A stretch of 64,000 nt of DNA from Fluviicoccus keumensis (lineage in GTDB: Bacteria > Pseudomonadota > Gammaproteobacteria > Pseudomonadales > Moraxellaceae). This document shows positions 35,474 through 44,146 of this stretch, piece by piece (within the stretch, counting starts at the first letter, position 1; each line of letters starts with the position of its first letter). The notes below the pieces were generated by a model. The model saw nothing but the letters and a program-made list of their open reading frames with translations, was not told where the DNA came from and made no database searches. The DNA is taken from contig NZ_SHKX01000011.1 in assembly GCF_004217445.1 (NCBI RefSeq), positions 369,260 through 433,259 of the forward strand, in the 5' to 3' direction. Made by a program: the position numbers and the translations under genes.

Positions 35474-36302
35474 AGAGGCGCAGCACACCGTCAAAGACCC
35501 GCGCGGTGGGGCCGGTCATCCACACCGGTTCTCCCTGACCTTGCCAGCGGATGTCCAGTTCGCCACCGGGCAGCTTCACGCGCACACGCTCATCCAGCAA
35601 GCCGCGCAGGATGCCGGAAACCACCGCCGCACAGGCGCCGGTGCCGCAGGCCAGCGTTTCGCCCGCGCCGCGCTCGTAGACACGCAGGTTGATGTTCTGG
35701 CGGTCGACCACTTGCATGAAGCCGACATTGACCCGTTCGGGGAAGCGCGGATGGCTTTCCAGCAGCGGGCCGACGGTTTCCACCGGCGCGGTCTCGACAT
35801 TGTCGACCAGCAGCACGGCATGGGGGTTGCCCATGCTGACCGCGCCGATTTCCAGGGTGCGGCCGCCGACCTCGATATCGTAGGTCTGGCAGTGCAGGTC
35901 GGCCTTGAACGGAATTTCCGCCGGTTCCAGCCGGGGAGCGCCCATGTTGACGCGCACCCAGCCGTTGGCGTTGACGAACAGCTCGATGATGCCGCTGGCG
36001 GTTTCCACCACCAGTTTGTTCTTGCGGGTCAGGCGGCGCTCACGCACAAAACGGGCGAAGCAGCGCGCGCCGTTGCCGCATTGCTGAACTTCCGATCCGT
36101 CGGCGTTGAAGATGCGGTACTTGAAGTCCACATCGGGACGCGTTGGCGGTTCCACGATCAATAGCTGATCGAAGCCCACGCCGAAATGGCGGTCGGCAAT
36201 CTGTCTGATTTGCGGTGCTTCCAGACGGACTCGCTGGGTGACCAGGTCGATCACCACAAAATCGTTGCCGAGGCCATGCATCTTGGTAAATTCCAGACGC
36301 AT
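35460..36302 (-). CDS. dapF: Diaminopimelate epimerase DapF
   Basis: 280 aa. Interconverts LL- and meso-diaminopimelate. The catalytic Cys pair is seen in EVQQCGNGARCFARF and TLACGTGACAAV. Other signatures: KMHGLGNDFVVID, FNADGSE, GNPHAVLLVD and the segment with PERVNVGFMQ. It lies 44 nt after lysA, so the two DAP/lysine enzymes are co-transcribed with xerC. Confidence 0.97.
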   Translation of the reverse strand: MRLEFTKMHGLGNDFVVIDLVTQRVRLEAPQIRQIADRHFGVGFDQLLIVEPPTRPDVDFKYRIFNADGSEVQQCGNGARCFARFVRERRLTRKNKLVVETASGIIELFVNANGWVRVNMGAPRLEPAEIPFKADLHCQTYDIEVGGRTLEIGAVSMGNPHAVLLVDNVETAPVETVGPLLESHPRFPERVNVGFMQVVDRQNINLRVYERGAGETLACGTGACAAVVSGILRGLLDERVRVKLPGGELDIRWQGQGEPVWMTGPTARVFDGVLRLYEWR

Positions 36303-36346
36303 AAAGGCACTCTCTGTAAATACTTGACGTTGCGGCTATATTGGCC

Positions 36347-37591
36347 TTAAGGCAGCACGGATTCAAGTGCCAGCAAGTCCGCCAGCGTTTCCCGACGGCG
36401 AACGGTGTAGGCATGGTTGCCGTCCACCAGGATCTCCGCCGCGCGGCCGCGCGTGTTGTAGTTCGAGCTCATCACGAAGCCGTAAGCACCCGCGCCCATC
36501 ACCGACAGCAGGTCGCCCGGCTCCAGCGCCAGCTTGCGCTCCTTGCCGAGGAAGTCGCCGGTTTCGCAGACCGGACCGACGATGTCATAGGGAACGCGTT
36601 CGGCGTCGCGCGGGGTGACGGCGACAATGTCCATCCAGGCGCTGTACAGCGAGGGACGGATCAGGTCGTTCATGGCGGCGTCGACCACGGCGAAGTTCTT
36701 GTGCGCGGACGGCTTCAGGAACTCGACGCGGGTCAGCAGTACCCCGGCGTTGGCGGCGATGGCGCGGCCCGGTTCCATGTAGATCTTCAGGTTGCGGGTT
36801 TTCAGGCGCGGCAGTAGCGCGGCGGCGTATTCGGCCGGGGTCGGCGGCACTTCGTCACGATAGCGCACGCCCAGGCCGCCGCCGATATCCAGATGTTCCA
36901 GCGTGATGCCGTGTTCGGCCAGCTGGTCGATCATGGCCAGCACGCGGTCCAGCGCGTCGGCGAAGGGCAGGGTGGTGGTCAGCTGCGAGCCGATATGGCA
37001 GTCAATGCCGACAATCTTCAGGCCGGGCAGCAATGCCGCGCGCTGATAGACGCGGATGGCGTCTTCAATGGCGATGCCGAACTTGTTTTCCTTCAGGCCG
37101 GTGGAGATGTAGGGGTGAGTGCCGGCGTCGACGTCGGGGTTGACGCGCAGTGACACCGGTGCTGTCAGGCCCAGTCGGGACGCCACGGCGCTGATGCGAT
37201 CCAGTTCGGCGTCAGATTCGACGTTGAAGCAGGCGATACCGGCCTTCAGCGCGTCCTCGATTTCGGATTCCTGCTTGCCGAGGCCGGAGAACACTACCTT
37301 GGCCGGGTCGCCGCCCGCCGCCAGCACGCGGGCCAGCTCACCGCCGGAGACGATGTCGAAGCCGCTGCCGAGTCGGGCCAGCACGTTCAGCACGCCGATA
37401 TTGGAGTTGGCCTTGACGGCATAGCAGACCTGATGGGGAATGTCGGCGAAGGCTTCGTCAAAGGCGCGGTAATGGGCTTCCAGCTGGGCGCGGGAATAGA
37501 CATATAGCGGCGTGCCGAAGCGTTCAGCAAGTTCTTGCAGCGGCAGGTTTTCGACAAAAAGGGTGCCGGTGCGGTAGGTAAAGGCGGTCAT
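36347..37591 (-). CDS. lysA: Diaminopimelate decarboxylase LysA
   Basis: 414 aa. PLP enzyme that makes lysine from meso-DAP. The PLP lysine is in VCYAVKANSNIGVL near residue 59. Other family segments: GFDIVSGGELARVLAAG, CHIGSQL, LDIGGGLGV, EPGRAIAANAGVLL, VGPVCETGDFLGK and the C-terminal GAYGFVMSSNYNTRGRAAEILVDG. It follows lptM and precedes dapF, the conserved lptM-lysA-dapF order. Confidence 0.97.
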   Translation of the reverse strand: MTAFTYRTGTLFVENLPLQELAERFGTPLYVYSRAQLEAHYRAFDEAFADIPHQVCYAVKANSNIGVLNVLARLGSGFDIVSGGELARVLAAGGDPAKVVFSGLGKQESEIEDALKAGIACFNVESDAELDRISAVASRLGLTAPVSLRVNPDVDAGTHPYISTGLKENKFGIAIEDAIRVYQRAALLPGLKIVGIDCHIGSQLTTTLPFADALDRVLAMIDQLAEHGITLEHLDIGGGLGVRYRDEVPPTPAEYAAALLPRLKTRNLKIYMEPGRAIAANAGVLLTRVEFLKPSAHKNFAVVDAAMNDLIRPSLYSAWMDIVAVTPRDAERVPYDIVGPVCETGDFLGKERKLALEPGDLLSVMGAGAYGFVMSSNYNTRGRAAEILVDGNHAYTVRRRETLADLLALESVLP

Positions 37592-37606
37592 GGCGTACTC
37601 GGATAA

Positions 37607-37726
37607 TCAGGGTTGGGACGTCGGTTGCACGGGAGCCTGGGCGGGCTTTTCGGGCAGGTAAAGCGCCCCTTTCTGGCCGCAGGCGGAGAGCAGTCCCAAG
37701 GACAGCAGCAACAAAGCGATTCGCAT
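37607..37726 (-). CDS. lptM: LPS assembly lipoprotein LptM (YifL/LppL-like)
   Basis: 39 aa: MRIALLLLSLGLLSAC is a lipoprotein signal with lipobox LSAC, then GQKGALYLPEKP and a Pro/Gln tail. The CGxKGxLYLP core is the hallmark of LptM, a small outer-membrane lipoprotein that stabilises the LptD-LptE translocon during disulfide maturation. It is immediately upstream of lysA, its usual place. Very short but strongly supported by motif and context. Confidence 0.93.
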   Translation of the reverse strand: MRIALLLLSLGLLSACGQKGALYLPEKPAQAPVQPTSQP

Positions 37727-37741
37727 GGTTTCAGGGCAGCA

Positions 37742-37769
37742 TGGACAGACGGAAATAGCCTGCTATGCT
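37742..37769 (+). promoter_or_regulatory. Predicted sigma70 promoter for the DUF962 gene
   Basis: TGGACA (37742-37747), 16 nt, TATGCT (37764-37769), about 30 nt before the ribosome site. It overlaps the divergent start of lptM, so the two genes share this short region. Confidence 0.5.
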
Positions 37770-37806
37770 AGCGGAATTGCCGCCATAAAACAAAAAGGAG
37801 ATGGCC

Positions 37807-38172
37807 ATGACTTCACACGCATATCCCGCCGAACTGATGGTGTCCGACGCCGCCTCGAACGAGGATTTCCCCGAGGTTTTCAACAGCTTCGAGGAGTTCT
37901 ACCCTTTTTACCTCAGCCAACATGAGAACCGTACCTGCCGCCGTCTGCATTTTGTCGGCAGCACGCTGGGACTGGCGGGACTGGGGGCGGCGATGCTGAC
38001 CGGCAAGAAACGCTATGTCGCCGCCGGGATTGCCGCCGGTTACGGCTGCGCCTGGGTCGGCCATTTCTTCTTCGAGCATAACAAGCCCGCCACCTTCAAA
38101 TATCCGGTCTACAGCTTCATGGGCGACTGGGTGATGTACAAGGACATGTTGACGGGCAAGATTCCGTTCTGA
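37807..38172 (+). CDS. DUF962 / Mpo1-like membrane protein
   Basis: 121 aa. Start ATG 37807 rather than 37801, because AAAAAGGAG abuts 37801 and gives a normal 6-nt spacing to 37807. Family pattern: FEEFYPFYLSQHENRTCRRLHFVGSTLGLAGLGAA, two or three membrane segments, then WVGHFFFEHNKPATFKYPVYSFMGDWVMY with conserved His residues. Relatives include yeast Mpo1, an iron-dependent dioxygenase in fatty-acid alpha-oxidation. Whether the bacterial protein has that activity is not known. Confidence 0.87.
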   Translation: MTSHAYPAELMVSDAASNEDFPEVFNSFEEFYPFYLSQHENRTCRRLHFVGSTLGLAGLGAAMLTGKKRYVAAGIAAGYGCAWVGHFFFEHNKPATFKYPVYSFMGDWVMYKDMLTGKIPF

Positions 38173-38219
38173 GTCCGTGAACCGGCCGCTCCGGCAGCGG
38201 CGTTACGGCAAGACATACC

Positions 38220-38245
38220 GGCGCTCTTCGGCAGCGCCGTTTTCA
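38220..38245 (+). terminator. Probable terminator after the DUF962 gene
   Basis: GGCGCT, 7-nt loop, AGCGCC, then GTTTTCATTT. The stem is only 6 bp but GC-rich and is placed 48 nt after the stop. Confidence 0.55.
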
Positions 38246-38264
38246 TTTCCAGCAGGAGAAGGTT

Positions 38265-39284
38265 TTGTACGATTTCCTGGTCTTCATCGGCCGCTTCCAG
38301 CCCTTCCATGTCGCCCATCTGGCGGTGATCCGCGAGGCCTTGCGGCAGGCCCGTGAGGTAATCGTGCTGGTCGGGTCGGCCGGTCAGTCACGCAACCTGC
38401 GCAATCCCTTCACGGTCGATGCACGGATGGCGATGATCCGTGCCTGCCTGACTGAGGATGAGAAAGTGCGGGTGCACCTGCAACCCTTGCGCGACAGCCT
38501 CTATGACGACGATCGCTGGGTAGAAGACGTCCGCACGGCGGTAGCGATTGTGCTGGAACGCTCGGCGCGCGGGTCGGACAGCCGCGTCGGGCTGATCGGT
38601 CATGACAAGGATGACACCACCTATTACCTGAGCCTCTTTCCCGGGTGGGGCAGTGTGCCGGTGGACAACATCGACGCCATTTCCGCGACACCATTGCGAA
38701 CAGCCTATCTGCTCGGCGATGCGGTGGATGAGTCCCGCTTCCCGGAAGGCGCGCTCCGTTTCCTTCAGGATTTCCGTCAGACGAAACACTGGTCGGAATT
38801 GCAGGCGGAAGCGCGGTTTGTCCGCGAGTACAAGGCCGCGTGGAACAAGGCCCCGTATCCGCCGGTCTTCGTGACGGTGGATGCGGTGGTGGTGTGCAAT
38901 GACCATATCCTGCTGATTGAGCGCGGCGGGCGTCCCGGCGTGGGGCAGTGGGCGCTGCCCGGTGGATTTCTCGATCAGGAAGAAACCTTGCAGTCCGCCT
39001 CGCTGCGGGAGCTGAACGAGGAAACCTGTCTGGAGGTCCCGCGTGAGTTGTTGAAGGCGTCGTTGGCCGGGGTGCGGGCCTTTGACGATCCCTATCGTTC
39101 GGTGCGCGGCCGCACCATCACCCATGCGTTTCATTATGACTTGCCGGTGATGCCCCGGTTACCGGCGGTCAACGCGGCCGATGATGCGCGCGCGGCGTTC
39201 TGGGTGCCGCTGTCCGAGGTGACGCCGGAACGGATGTTCGAGGATCATTACCACATTATCCGGGTCATGACCGGGAGGCTGTAA
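38265..39284 (+). CDS. Bifunctional nicotinamide-nucleotide adenylyltransferase / Nudix hydrolase (NadM-Nudix)
   Basis: 339 aa from TTG 38265, supported by AGGAGAAGG upstream. The N-terminal nucleotidyltransferase (about 1-175) starts FLVFIGRFQPFHVAHLAVI and has ISATPLRTAY near its end. The C-terminal Nudix domain (about 200-335) contains GGFLDQEETLQSASLRELNEET, matching GX5EX7REUXEE. Such fusions make NAD from NMN and hydrolyse ADP-ribose, so act in NAD salvage. The cupin gene starts directly after its stop. Confidence 0.92.
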   Translation: MYDFLVFIGRFQPFHVAHLAVIREALRQAREVIVLVGSAGQSRNLRNPFTVDARMAMIRACLTEDEKVRVHLQPLRDSLYDDDRWVEDVRTAVAIVLERSARGSDSRVGLIGHDKDDTTYYLSLFPGWGSVPVDNIDAISATPLRTAYLLGDAVDESRFPEGALRFLQDFRQTKHWSELQAEARFVREYKAAWNKAPYPPVFVTVDAVVVCNDHILLIERGGRPGVGQWALPGGFLDQEETLQSASLRELNEETCLEVPRELLKASLAGVRAFDDPYRSVRGRTITHAFHYDLPVMPRLPAVNAADDARAAFWVPLSEVTPERMFEDHYHIIRVMTGRL

Positions 39285-39608
39285 ATGCGGATTGGCCATC
39301 TGCTGGAGCACGCCGGTAATTCGGAAGGGGAGTCATTCCAGGCGCTGGTGGACAGACCGGGTGTTCGCGTCGAGCGGATTGTCTCAAGCGGCATGTGCCC
39401 TTCGCCGGCGGGCTTCTGGTACGAGCAGGCGGAAGCCGAGTGGGTGATGGTGGTGAGCGGGGAAGCCCGGTTACGCTTTCAGGACGGTGAACGGGTGGTG
39501 CATTTGCGACCGGGAGAATGGGTGGACATTGCGCCGGGGGAAAAACACCGGGTGGACTGGACGCTGCCCGAGGGCGTCACCGTATGGCTGGCGGTGTTTT
39601 ACGCATAA
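39285..39608 (+). CDS. Small cupin-domain protein
   Basis: 107 aa single-domain cupin. The beta-barrel pattern is clear: FWYEQAEAEWVMVVSGEARLRFQDGERVVHLRPGEWVDIAPGEKHRVDWT, where E, E and H could form a metal site. ATG follows the TAA of the NadM gene without a gap, with GGGAGG inside the NadM end, so it is coupled. Small cupins of this type are often of unknown substrate. Perhaps linked to NAD or sugar-phosphate turnover through its neighbour. Confidence 0.85.
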   Translation: MRIGHLLEHAGNSEGESFQALVDRPGVRVERIVSSGMCPSPAGFWYEQAEAEWVMVVSGEARLRFQDGERVVHLRPGEWVDIAPGEKHRVDWTLPEGVTVWLAVFYA

Positions 39609-39645
39609 AAAAGGCCCGGCTTCCGAAGAGGCCGGGCCTTTGAAA
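39607..39645. terminator. Terminator between the cupin gene and panD
   Basis: A6, then AAAGGCCCGGC, 10-nt loop, GCCGGGCCTTT, then TGAAATT. The 11-bp stem separates convergent transcripts. Confidence 0.85.
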
Positions 39646-39660
39646 TTCTGCGGGGCTTAA

Positions 39661-40041
39661 TCAGGCAACCTGCACCGGAATGGCATTGGCGCTATGGCTG
39701 ACCGTGTTGTCGGCGTTGCAGTACACCAGACGCGGCTTGAAATTGATCAGCTCGTTGGCGTTATAGTTGGCGTAGGCGCAGATGATGACACGATCACCGG
39801 GACGGGCCTTGTGGGCAGCCGCGCCGTTCACCGAAATCATTTGCGAACCTTCTTCGGCACGAATGGCGTAAGTCGTGAAACGTTCGCCGTTGGTGACGTT
39901 ATAAATCTGGATTTGTTCATATTCCAGAATGCCCGCCAGATCGAGCAGATTGCCGTCAATGGCGCAGGAGCCTTCATAGTCCAGTTCGGCATGAGTCACA
40001 CAAGCGCGGTGCAGTTTGGCTTTAAGCATGGTGCATTGCAT
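39661..40041 (-). CDS. panD: Aspartate 1-decarboxylase PanD
   Basis: 126 aa from ATG 40041 with GGAGG 8 nt upstream; an ATG at 40080 lies before that ribosome site. PanD makes beta-alanine for pantothenate. The self-processing Gly-Ser site is in ELDYEGSCAID (cleavage between G and S gives the pyruvoyl group). Other blocks: ILEYEQIQIYNVTNGERFTTYAI and ISVNGAAAHKARPGDRVII. It is 144 nt downstream of panC. Confidence 0.96.
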   Translation of the reverse strand: MQCTMLKAKLHRACVTHAELDYEGSCAIDGNLLDLAGILEYEQIQIYNVTNGERFTTYAIRAEEGSQMISVNGAAAHKARPGDRVIICAYANYNANELINFKPRLVYCNADNTVSHSANAIPVQVA

Positions 40042-40185
40042 GGCGGTGGCCTCCGGGTGGGGGTAGCGCGGGCATATCAAAAGCCCATTTCAGGGGCGAA
40101 ATGGCGCGCCATTTTGCCCCAAACTTTACTCGGGTTCAATCATCCGCAACCCAAAAAAGATACATATCGTCCAACAAGTGTGTTT

Positions 40186-41046
40186 TCAGGCACCTGCCGG
40201 AAGGTCAAACGCCAGGTTGTCGATCAGTCTTGTCTTCCCTAGACGGGCGGCGACCAGGATCACCAGCGCGGTGTCTTCCGCAGTGGCGGGCAGCAGGTCG
40301 GACGCACGACGAACCGATACATAGTCTGGCTCAAATCCCGATTTTTGCAAGTGCAGGCAGGCAGCGTCGGTCAGCATGGCGTAGTCACGCTGGCCGTAGC
40401 TGATGGCGTCGCGCAGCTGGCAAAGCATGCGGTACAGCATCGGCGCCTGCTTGCGTTCGCTGTCACTGAGGTAGCCGTTGCGCGAACTCAGCGCCAGCCC
40501 GTCCTCGGCCCGCGCGGTAGGGACGCCCACAATCGTGATTGGGAAATTCAGTTCGTGGGTCATGCGGCGGATGATCGCCAACTGCTGGAAGTCCTTCTCG
40601 CCAAAAAAGGCGGTATCGGGCTGCACGATGTTGAACAGCTTGCTGACCACGCTGCTGACGCCGTCAAAATGGCCGGGACGGTGCGCGCCGCAGAGTTCCT
40701 TGCCCAGTTCGGCGACATGGACAATCGTGCTCTGGTTCAGGTCGTTGGCATACATTTCACTGGCGGCAGGGGCGAACAGGAAATCGCACTGCGCGGCGGA
40801 AAGCAGTTGGCTGTCGGCTTCCAGGGTGCGCGGGTAGGTGCCGAAGTCTTCGTTCGCACCGAACTGCGTAGGATTGACGAAGATACTGGCGACGACGATG
40901 TCGCACTGCACCTTGGCGCGTTCCACCAGCGAGATATGACCAGCATGCAGGTTGCCCATGGTCGGCACGAAGCCGATGGTCTTGCCGTCACGGCGGGCCT
41001 GGCGCAGTTGCTCGCGCAGTCCCTGGATGGTGTGTTCTGTTCTCAT
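40186..41046 (-). CDS. panC: Pantothenate synthetase PanC
   Basis: 286 aa. ATP-dependent joining of pantoate and beta-alanine. HIGH-like motif VPTMGNLHAGHISLVE, then IFVNPTQFGANEDF, FFGEKDFQQLAIIRRM and the KMSKS-like LSSRNGYLSDSER. It starts 15 nt after panB. Confidence 0.97.
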   Translation of the reverse strand: MRTEHTIQGLREQLRQARRDGKTIGFVPTMGNLHAGHISLVERAKVQCDIVVASIFVNPTQFGANEDFGTYPRTLEADSQLLSAAQCDFLFAPAASEMYANDLNQSTIVHVAELGKELCGAHRPGHFDGVSSVVSKLFNIVQPDTAFFGEKDFQQLAIIRRMTHELNFPITIVGVPTARAEDGLALSSRNGYLSDSERKQAPMLYRMLCQLRDAISYGQRDYAMLTDAACLHLQKSGFEPDYVSVRRASDLLPATAEDTALVILVAARLGKTRLIDNLAFDLPAGA

Positions 41047-41061
41047 GCGCGGATCTCCGGA

Positions 41062-41856
41062 TTACTGGCTGAAGCCATGCTCGGGGGCGGGGTAGGCGCC
41101 GGACTTGACTTCCTGCACATAGGCGGTCAGGGCATCCTTCACCGAGTCACGGCCTTGCAGGTAGTTCTTGGCGAAACGGGCGGGCTTGCCTTGATACATG
41201 CCCAGCAGGTCGTGCAGCACCAGTACCTGGCCGTCGCAGTGCGGGCCCGCGCCGATGCCGATCACCGGAATGCCGACGGCTTCGGTGACCTGCTTCGCCA
41301 CCGGGGTCGGCACGCATTCCAGCAGCAGCAGCGCCGCGCCGGCCTGTTCCAGCCGGCGTGCATCTTCCACCATTTTCGCGGCGGCTTCGGCCGAGCGGCC
41401 CTGCACCTTGTAACCGCCGAAGACGTTCACGGATTGCGGTGTCAGCCCCATGTGCACGCAGGCGGGAATACCGCAGCGCGCCATTTGCGTGACGGTGTCG
41501 GCCAACCAGCCGCCGCCTTCCAGCTTGACGGCATGGGCGCCGGCCTGCATCAGGTCGCCGGCGTTCTTCAACGCGTCGTTGACGGTGGCATAGGACATGA
41601 ACGGCATGTCGGCGACGATGAAGGACTGGCTGTTGCCGCGCGCGACGCAGTGGGTGTGATAGACCATGTCGGCCATGCTGACCGGCAGGGTGGAGTCATG
41701 GCCTTGCAGCACCATGCCCAGCGAGTCGCCGATCAGCAGGCATTCCACGCCGGACTGGTTCATGGCTTGAGCGAAGATGGCGTCGTAGCAGGTGATCATG
41801 GCGAACTTTTCGCCACGCTGCTTCAGGTCGCGCAGGGTGGTCAGGGAGACAGGCAT
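41062..41856 (-). CDS. panB: 3-methyl-2-oxobutanoate hydroxymethyltransferase PanB
   Basis: 264 aa. First step of pantoate synthesis from alpha-ketoisovalerate and methylene-THF. Family blocks: MITCYDAIFAQAMNQSG, LLIGDSLGMVLQGHDSTLPV, VVADMPFMSY, AVKLEGG, PACVHMGLTPQSVN and IGIGAGPHCDGQVLVLHDLLGM. It follows folK by 17 nt. Linking folK and panB puts a folate gene next to a folate-consuming enzyme. Confidence 0.97.
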   Translation of the reverse strand: MPVSLTTLRDLKQRGEKFAMITCYDAIFAQAMNQSGVECLLIGDSLGMVLQGHDSTLPVSMADMVYHTHCVARGNSQSFIVADMPFMSYATVNDALKNAGDLMQAGAHAVKLEGGGWLADTVTQMARCGIPACVHMGLTPQSVNVFGGYKVQGRSAEAAAKMVEDARRLEQAGAALLLLECVPTPVAKQVTEAVGIPVIGIGAGPHCDGQVLVLHDLLGMYQGKPARFAKNYLQGRDSVKDALTAYVQEVKSGAYPAPEHGFSQ

Positions 41857-41873
41857 GCGGGCACCTCACGGAT

Positions 41874-42377
41874 TCAGGGTTGCCACCAGCCGGAGTCGGC
41901 CAGGACGTGCAGGTCCGGACCGGGCGTGGCGGCCTGTAGGCTAGCGGCTTTTAGCCCGTTTGGCAAAACCGCCTCGGGGTCGATGTCCAGCAGCGGGACG
42001 AGCACGAAGGCGCGGTTGACCATTTCCAGATGCGGAACAGTCAGGTTGGCGGTGCGGATTTCATCCCGGGCGTAGAGCAGCAGGTCGAGATCCAGCGTGC
42101 GCGGACCCCAGTGCCGTTCGCGGATGCGCCCGGCGTTGTTTTCAATGGCTTGCAGCTCAGCCAGCAGCCGGTGTGGCGTCAGTCCGGTTTCCAGTCGGGC
42201 AACGGCATTAACGTAGTCGGGCTGGTCCTGCGGGCCGACCGGCGCGCTGCCGTAGAGGCGGGAAACCCCGGTGATACGGGTATGCGGCAGGCCGCTCAGA
42301 CATTGAATCGCCTCGATCAGCTGCTGTCGGGGATCGCCCAGGTTGGCGCCCAGGCCGATGAAGGCGGTGTAGCTCAT
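41874..42377 (-). CDS. folK: 2-amino-4-hydroxy-6-hydroxymethyldihydropteridine pyrophosphokinase FolK
   Basis: 167 aa. Transfers pyrophosphate from ATP to the pterin in folate synthesis. Motifs: FIGLGANLGDPRQQLIEA, SRLYGSAPVGPQDQPDYVNAV and the signature GRIRERHWGPRTLDLDLLLY, then TVPHLEMVNRAFVLVPLLDI. ATGA overlap of 4 nt with pcnB. Confidence 0.96.
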   Translation of the reverse strand: MSYTAFIGLGANLGDPRQQLIEAIQCLSGLPHTRITGVSRLYGSAPVGPQDQPDYVNAVARLETGLTPHRLLAELQAIENNAGRIRERHWGPRTLDLDLLLYARDEIRTANLTVPHLEMVNRAFVLVPLLDIDPEAVLPNGLKAASLQAATPGPDLHVLADSGWWQP

Positions 42378-43705
42378 GCCTCGCCGGATTCCGGAGCGGC
42401 CGGGGCGGCCGGGGCGGCAGCATGCGCCGGTTGTTTCTTGCCGGGCTTGCGCTTGCTGGAAGCGGGGCGGTCAAGCTGGCGCAGCATCTGTTCACGATGG
42501 TCGTCGTGGGCGGTCTGGTATTCCTCCCACCATACCGCCATGCCGTTGGTGTTCTTGTCGCCGGTCATTTCACGCAGCAGCAGGAAATCGAAGGCGGCGC
42601 GGAAGCGTGGGCTGGCCATCAGTTCCGGCACCTGACGCGACTTCGGGCGTTGCAGGCGCGGCTGCATTTCCCAGATCTCGCGTACTGTCTGGCTGGCGTG
42701 CTTGGGAATGGCGGTTCGCTGGTACTGTTGGCCCAAGGCCTGGATGGCGGCCTGCTGATAAGCGGCCAGCAGCGGTTCGCCGGCATCCAGTCGTTGTTGC
42801 AGGATGTTCTGTTGCAGTTCCCACAGCAGCACGGCGTAGAAGAAGGCGGGATTGACGGTCTTGCCCTGACGCAGGCGCTCGTCGGTATTGCGCGCGGCCA
42901 GCGTTACCAGCGCGGGCAGATGACCGCTCTCGCGAATGTGCGGAAACAGTTGCGACAGCAATCCGGAGAATTGCAGGCCAGGCAGCAGCACATCCAGATG
43001 GCCGCAGCTGAACAGCTTAAGGCTTTCATCGTACAGCCGGTGGTGCGAGATGCTGCCCAGCAGGTAGGCCAGGCTGCGGATGGGCGCGGCGGTGCCTTTC
43101 TCCAGGGAGAAGCCCAGCTTGGCGGCGAAGCGCAGCGCCCGCAGCATGCGCACCGGATCCTCACGGTAACGCACGGCGGCGTCCCCGATCATGCGCAGTT
43201 TTTTCGCGCGCACGTCCTTCATGCCATCGGCGAAGTCGAGGATTTCCCCGGTGAGCGGCTGGTAATACAACGCGTTGATGCTGAAGTCGCGGCGTAAGGC
43301 GTCCTGATCTATGCGGCCCCAGACATTGTCGCGGGTAATCATGCCGTGGTCGGAAGTCTGGCCGTGGCTGCCTTCATGGTGCGGGGCGCGGAAGGTGGCG
43401 ACCTCGATCATGTGGCGGTTGTGATAGACGTGGGCCAGCAGGAAGCGACGGCCGATGATCTGGCACTGACGGCCGAACACGTGCTTGATCTGGTCAGGCG
43501 TGGCATTGGTGGCGACGTCGAAATCCTTGGGGTGCAGGCCGAGCAGGCTGTCACGCACACTGCCGCCGACAACATAGGCGGCATAACCGGCCGCATCCAG
43601 CTGTTTGACGACATGGTGGGCGGCATCGCTGAAATCGTTGATGTCCAGACCGGACTCGGTGTCACGGTAAATGACGGGCTGCAGTGGGTGGCTGTGTCTG
43701 CTCAT
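42374..43705 (-). CDS. pcnB: Poly(A) polymerase I PcnB
   Basis: 443 aa from ATG 43705; an in-frame ATG at 43825 lies in the CrcZ-like terminator region and is not conserved. Adds 3' poly(A) tails that target RNA for decay. The nucleotidyltransferase motif is AYVVGGSVRDSLLGLHPKDFDVATNATP, then RFLLAHVYHN and the RNA-binding segment with RRDFSINALYY. The C-terminus is Lys/Arg/Ala/Pro-rich (SSKRKPGKKQPAHAAAPAAPAAP). It lies downstream of the CrcZ-like RNA, as in Pseudomonas. Confidence 0.96.
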   Translation of the reverse strand: MSRHSHPLQPVIYRDTESGLDINDFSDAAHHVVKQLDAAGYAAYVVGGSVRDSLLGLHPKDFDVATNATPDQIKHVFGRQCQIIGRRFLLAHVYHNRHMIEVATFRAPHHEGSHGQTSDHGMITRDNVWGRIDQDALRRDFSINALYYQPLTGEILDFADGMKDVRAKKLRMIGDAAVRYREDPVRMLRALRFAAKLGFSLEKGTAAPIRSLAYLLGSISHHRLYDESLKLFSCGHLDVLLPGLQFSGLLSQLFPHIRESGHLPALVTLAARNTDERLRQGKTVNPAFFYAVLLWELQQNILQQRLDAGEPLLAAYQQAAIQALGQQYQRTAIPKHASQTVREIWEMQPRLQRPKSRQVPELMASPRFRAAFDFLLLREMTGDKNTNGMAVWWEEYQTAHDDHREQMLRQLDRPASSKRKPGKKQPAHAAAPAAPAAPESGEA

Positions 43706-43829
43706 GAAACGGGAAGGTTTCCTGCGTTGGGGTGGATCAAGTCCCGAATAATAGCAAGTTTTTAACGGTATCGGGCCGGTAACGGATTGATGGTGTTCGA
43801 GGTGCTTGAAAGGACTGGCGGGCAAGGGA

Positions 43830-44043
43830 GACAGAGGAGGCGCGGGGACCGGAGTCCCCGCGTGCGCTAGTTTTGACCTCTATTGTTTTTCTTGGATGGA
43901 TTTTCTTGTTGTGTAGTGCTGATCGGCGCGTTGGTGTTGTTATTCGCCATCGTCTCAGCATGCGGATGGCGTTCGCCATGCGTCATTGTTGTTTTCGGTT
44001 CTTGTTATGAGTGCGCCGTATTTTTAGGGTTGTTGGCGTCACG
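43830..44043 (-). ncRNA. CrcZ-like Hfq/Crc-sequestering small RNA (predicted)
   Basis: Minus strand between cbrB and pcnB, the site of crcZ in Pseudomonas. No gene-like reading frame is conserved here. The predicted transcript, about 205-214 nt, carries four perfect AANAANAA motifs: AACAAGAA (near 44001-44008), AACAACAA (near 43986-43993), AATAACAA (near 43937-43945) and AACAAGAA (near 43904-43911), plus A-rich AAGAAAAACAA. Such ARN repeats bind the distal face of Hfq and recruit Crc. A near-consensus sigma54 promoter lies just upstream and a 9-bp GC hairpin (43841-43862) at the end. It is about half the length of Pseudomonas CrcZ. By analogy it would relieve carbon catabolite repression when CbrAB is active. 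Confidence 0.82.
43841..43862 (-). terminator. Hairpin at the 3' end of the CrcZ-like RNA
   Basis: Perfect 9-bp stem CGCGGGGAC / GTCCCCGCG with a 4-nt loop. On the minus strand it is followed by a pyrimidine-rich but not pure T tail (CCTCCTCTGTC); on the plus strand TTTT follows after 9 nt. Confidence 0.65.
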
Positions 44044-44053
44044 CTATAAATAA

Positions 44054-44070
44054 TGCAGAAGCCGTGCCAA
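44054..44070 (-). promoter_or_regulatory. Sigma54 (-24/-12) promoter of the CrcZ-like RNA
   Basis: The minus strand reads TTGGCACGGCTTCTGCA. Against YTGGCACGRNNNTTGCW only one base differs, and GG and GC are exactly 10 bp apart. The start of transcription is predicted near 44043. Confidence 0.87.
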
Positions 44071-44146
44071 CTTCATGAAAATAATTTAAAGGCTTTAATT
44101 TCAGTGGGTTGATGAAAAAGAATGAACAGGGCGGTGGTGAGGAAAT

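Noticed and set aside
40345..42075. 576-codon plus-strand frame across panC and panB
   Set aside because: Antisense of two unmistakable pan genes. Its protein is His/Gly/Ala-rich and similar to nothing that I know.
43737..43979. 80-codon minus-strand frame in the CrcZ-like region
   Set aside because: It lacks a good ribosome site and its sequence has no family. The CA-rich motifs and the sigma54 promoter explain the region better as a non-coding RNA.
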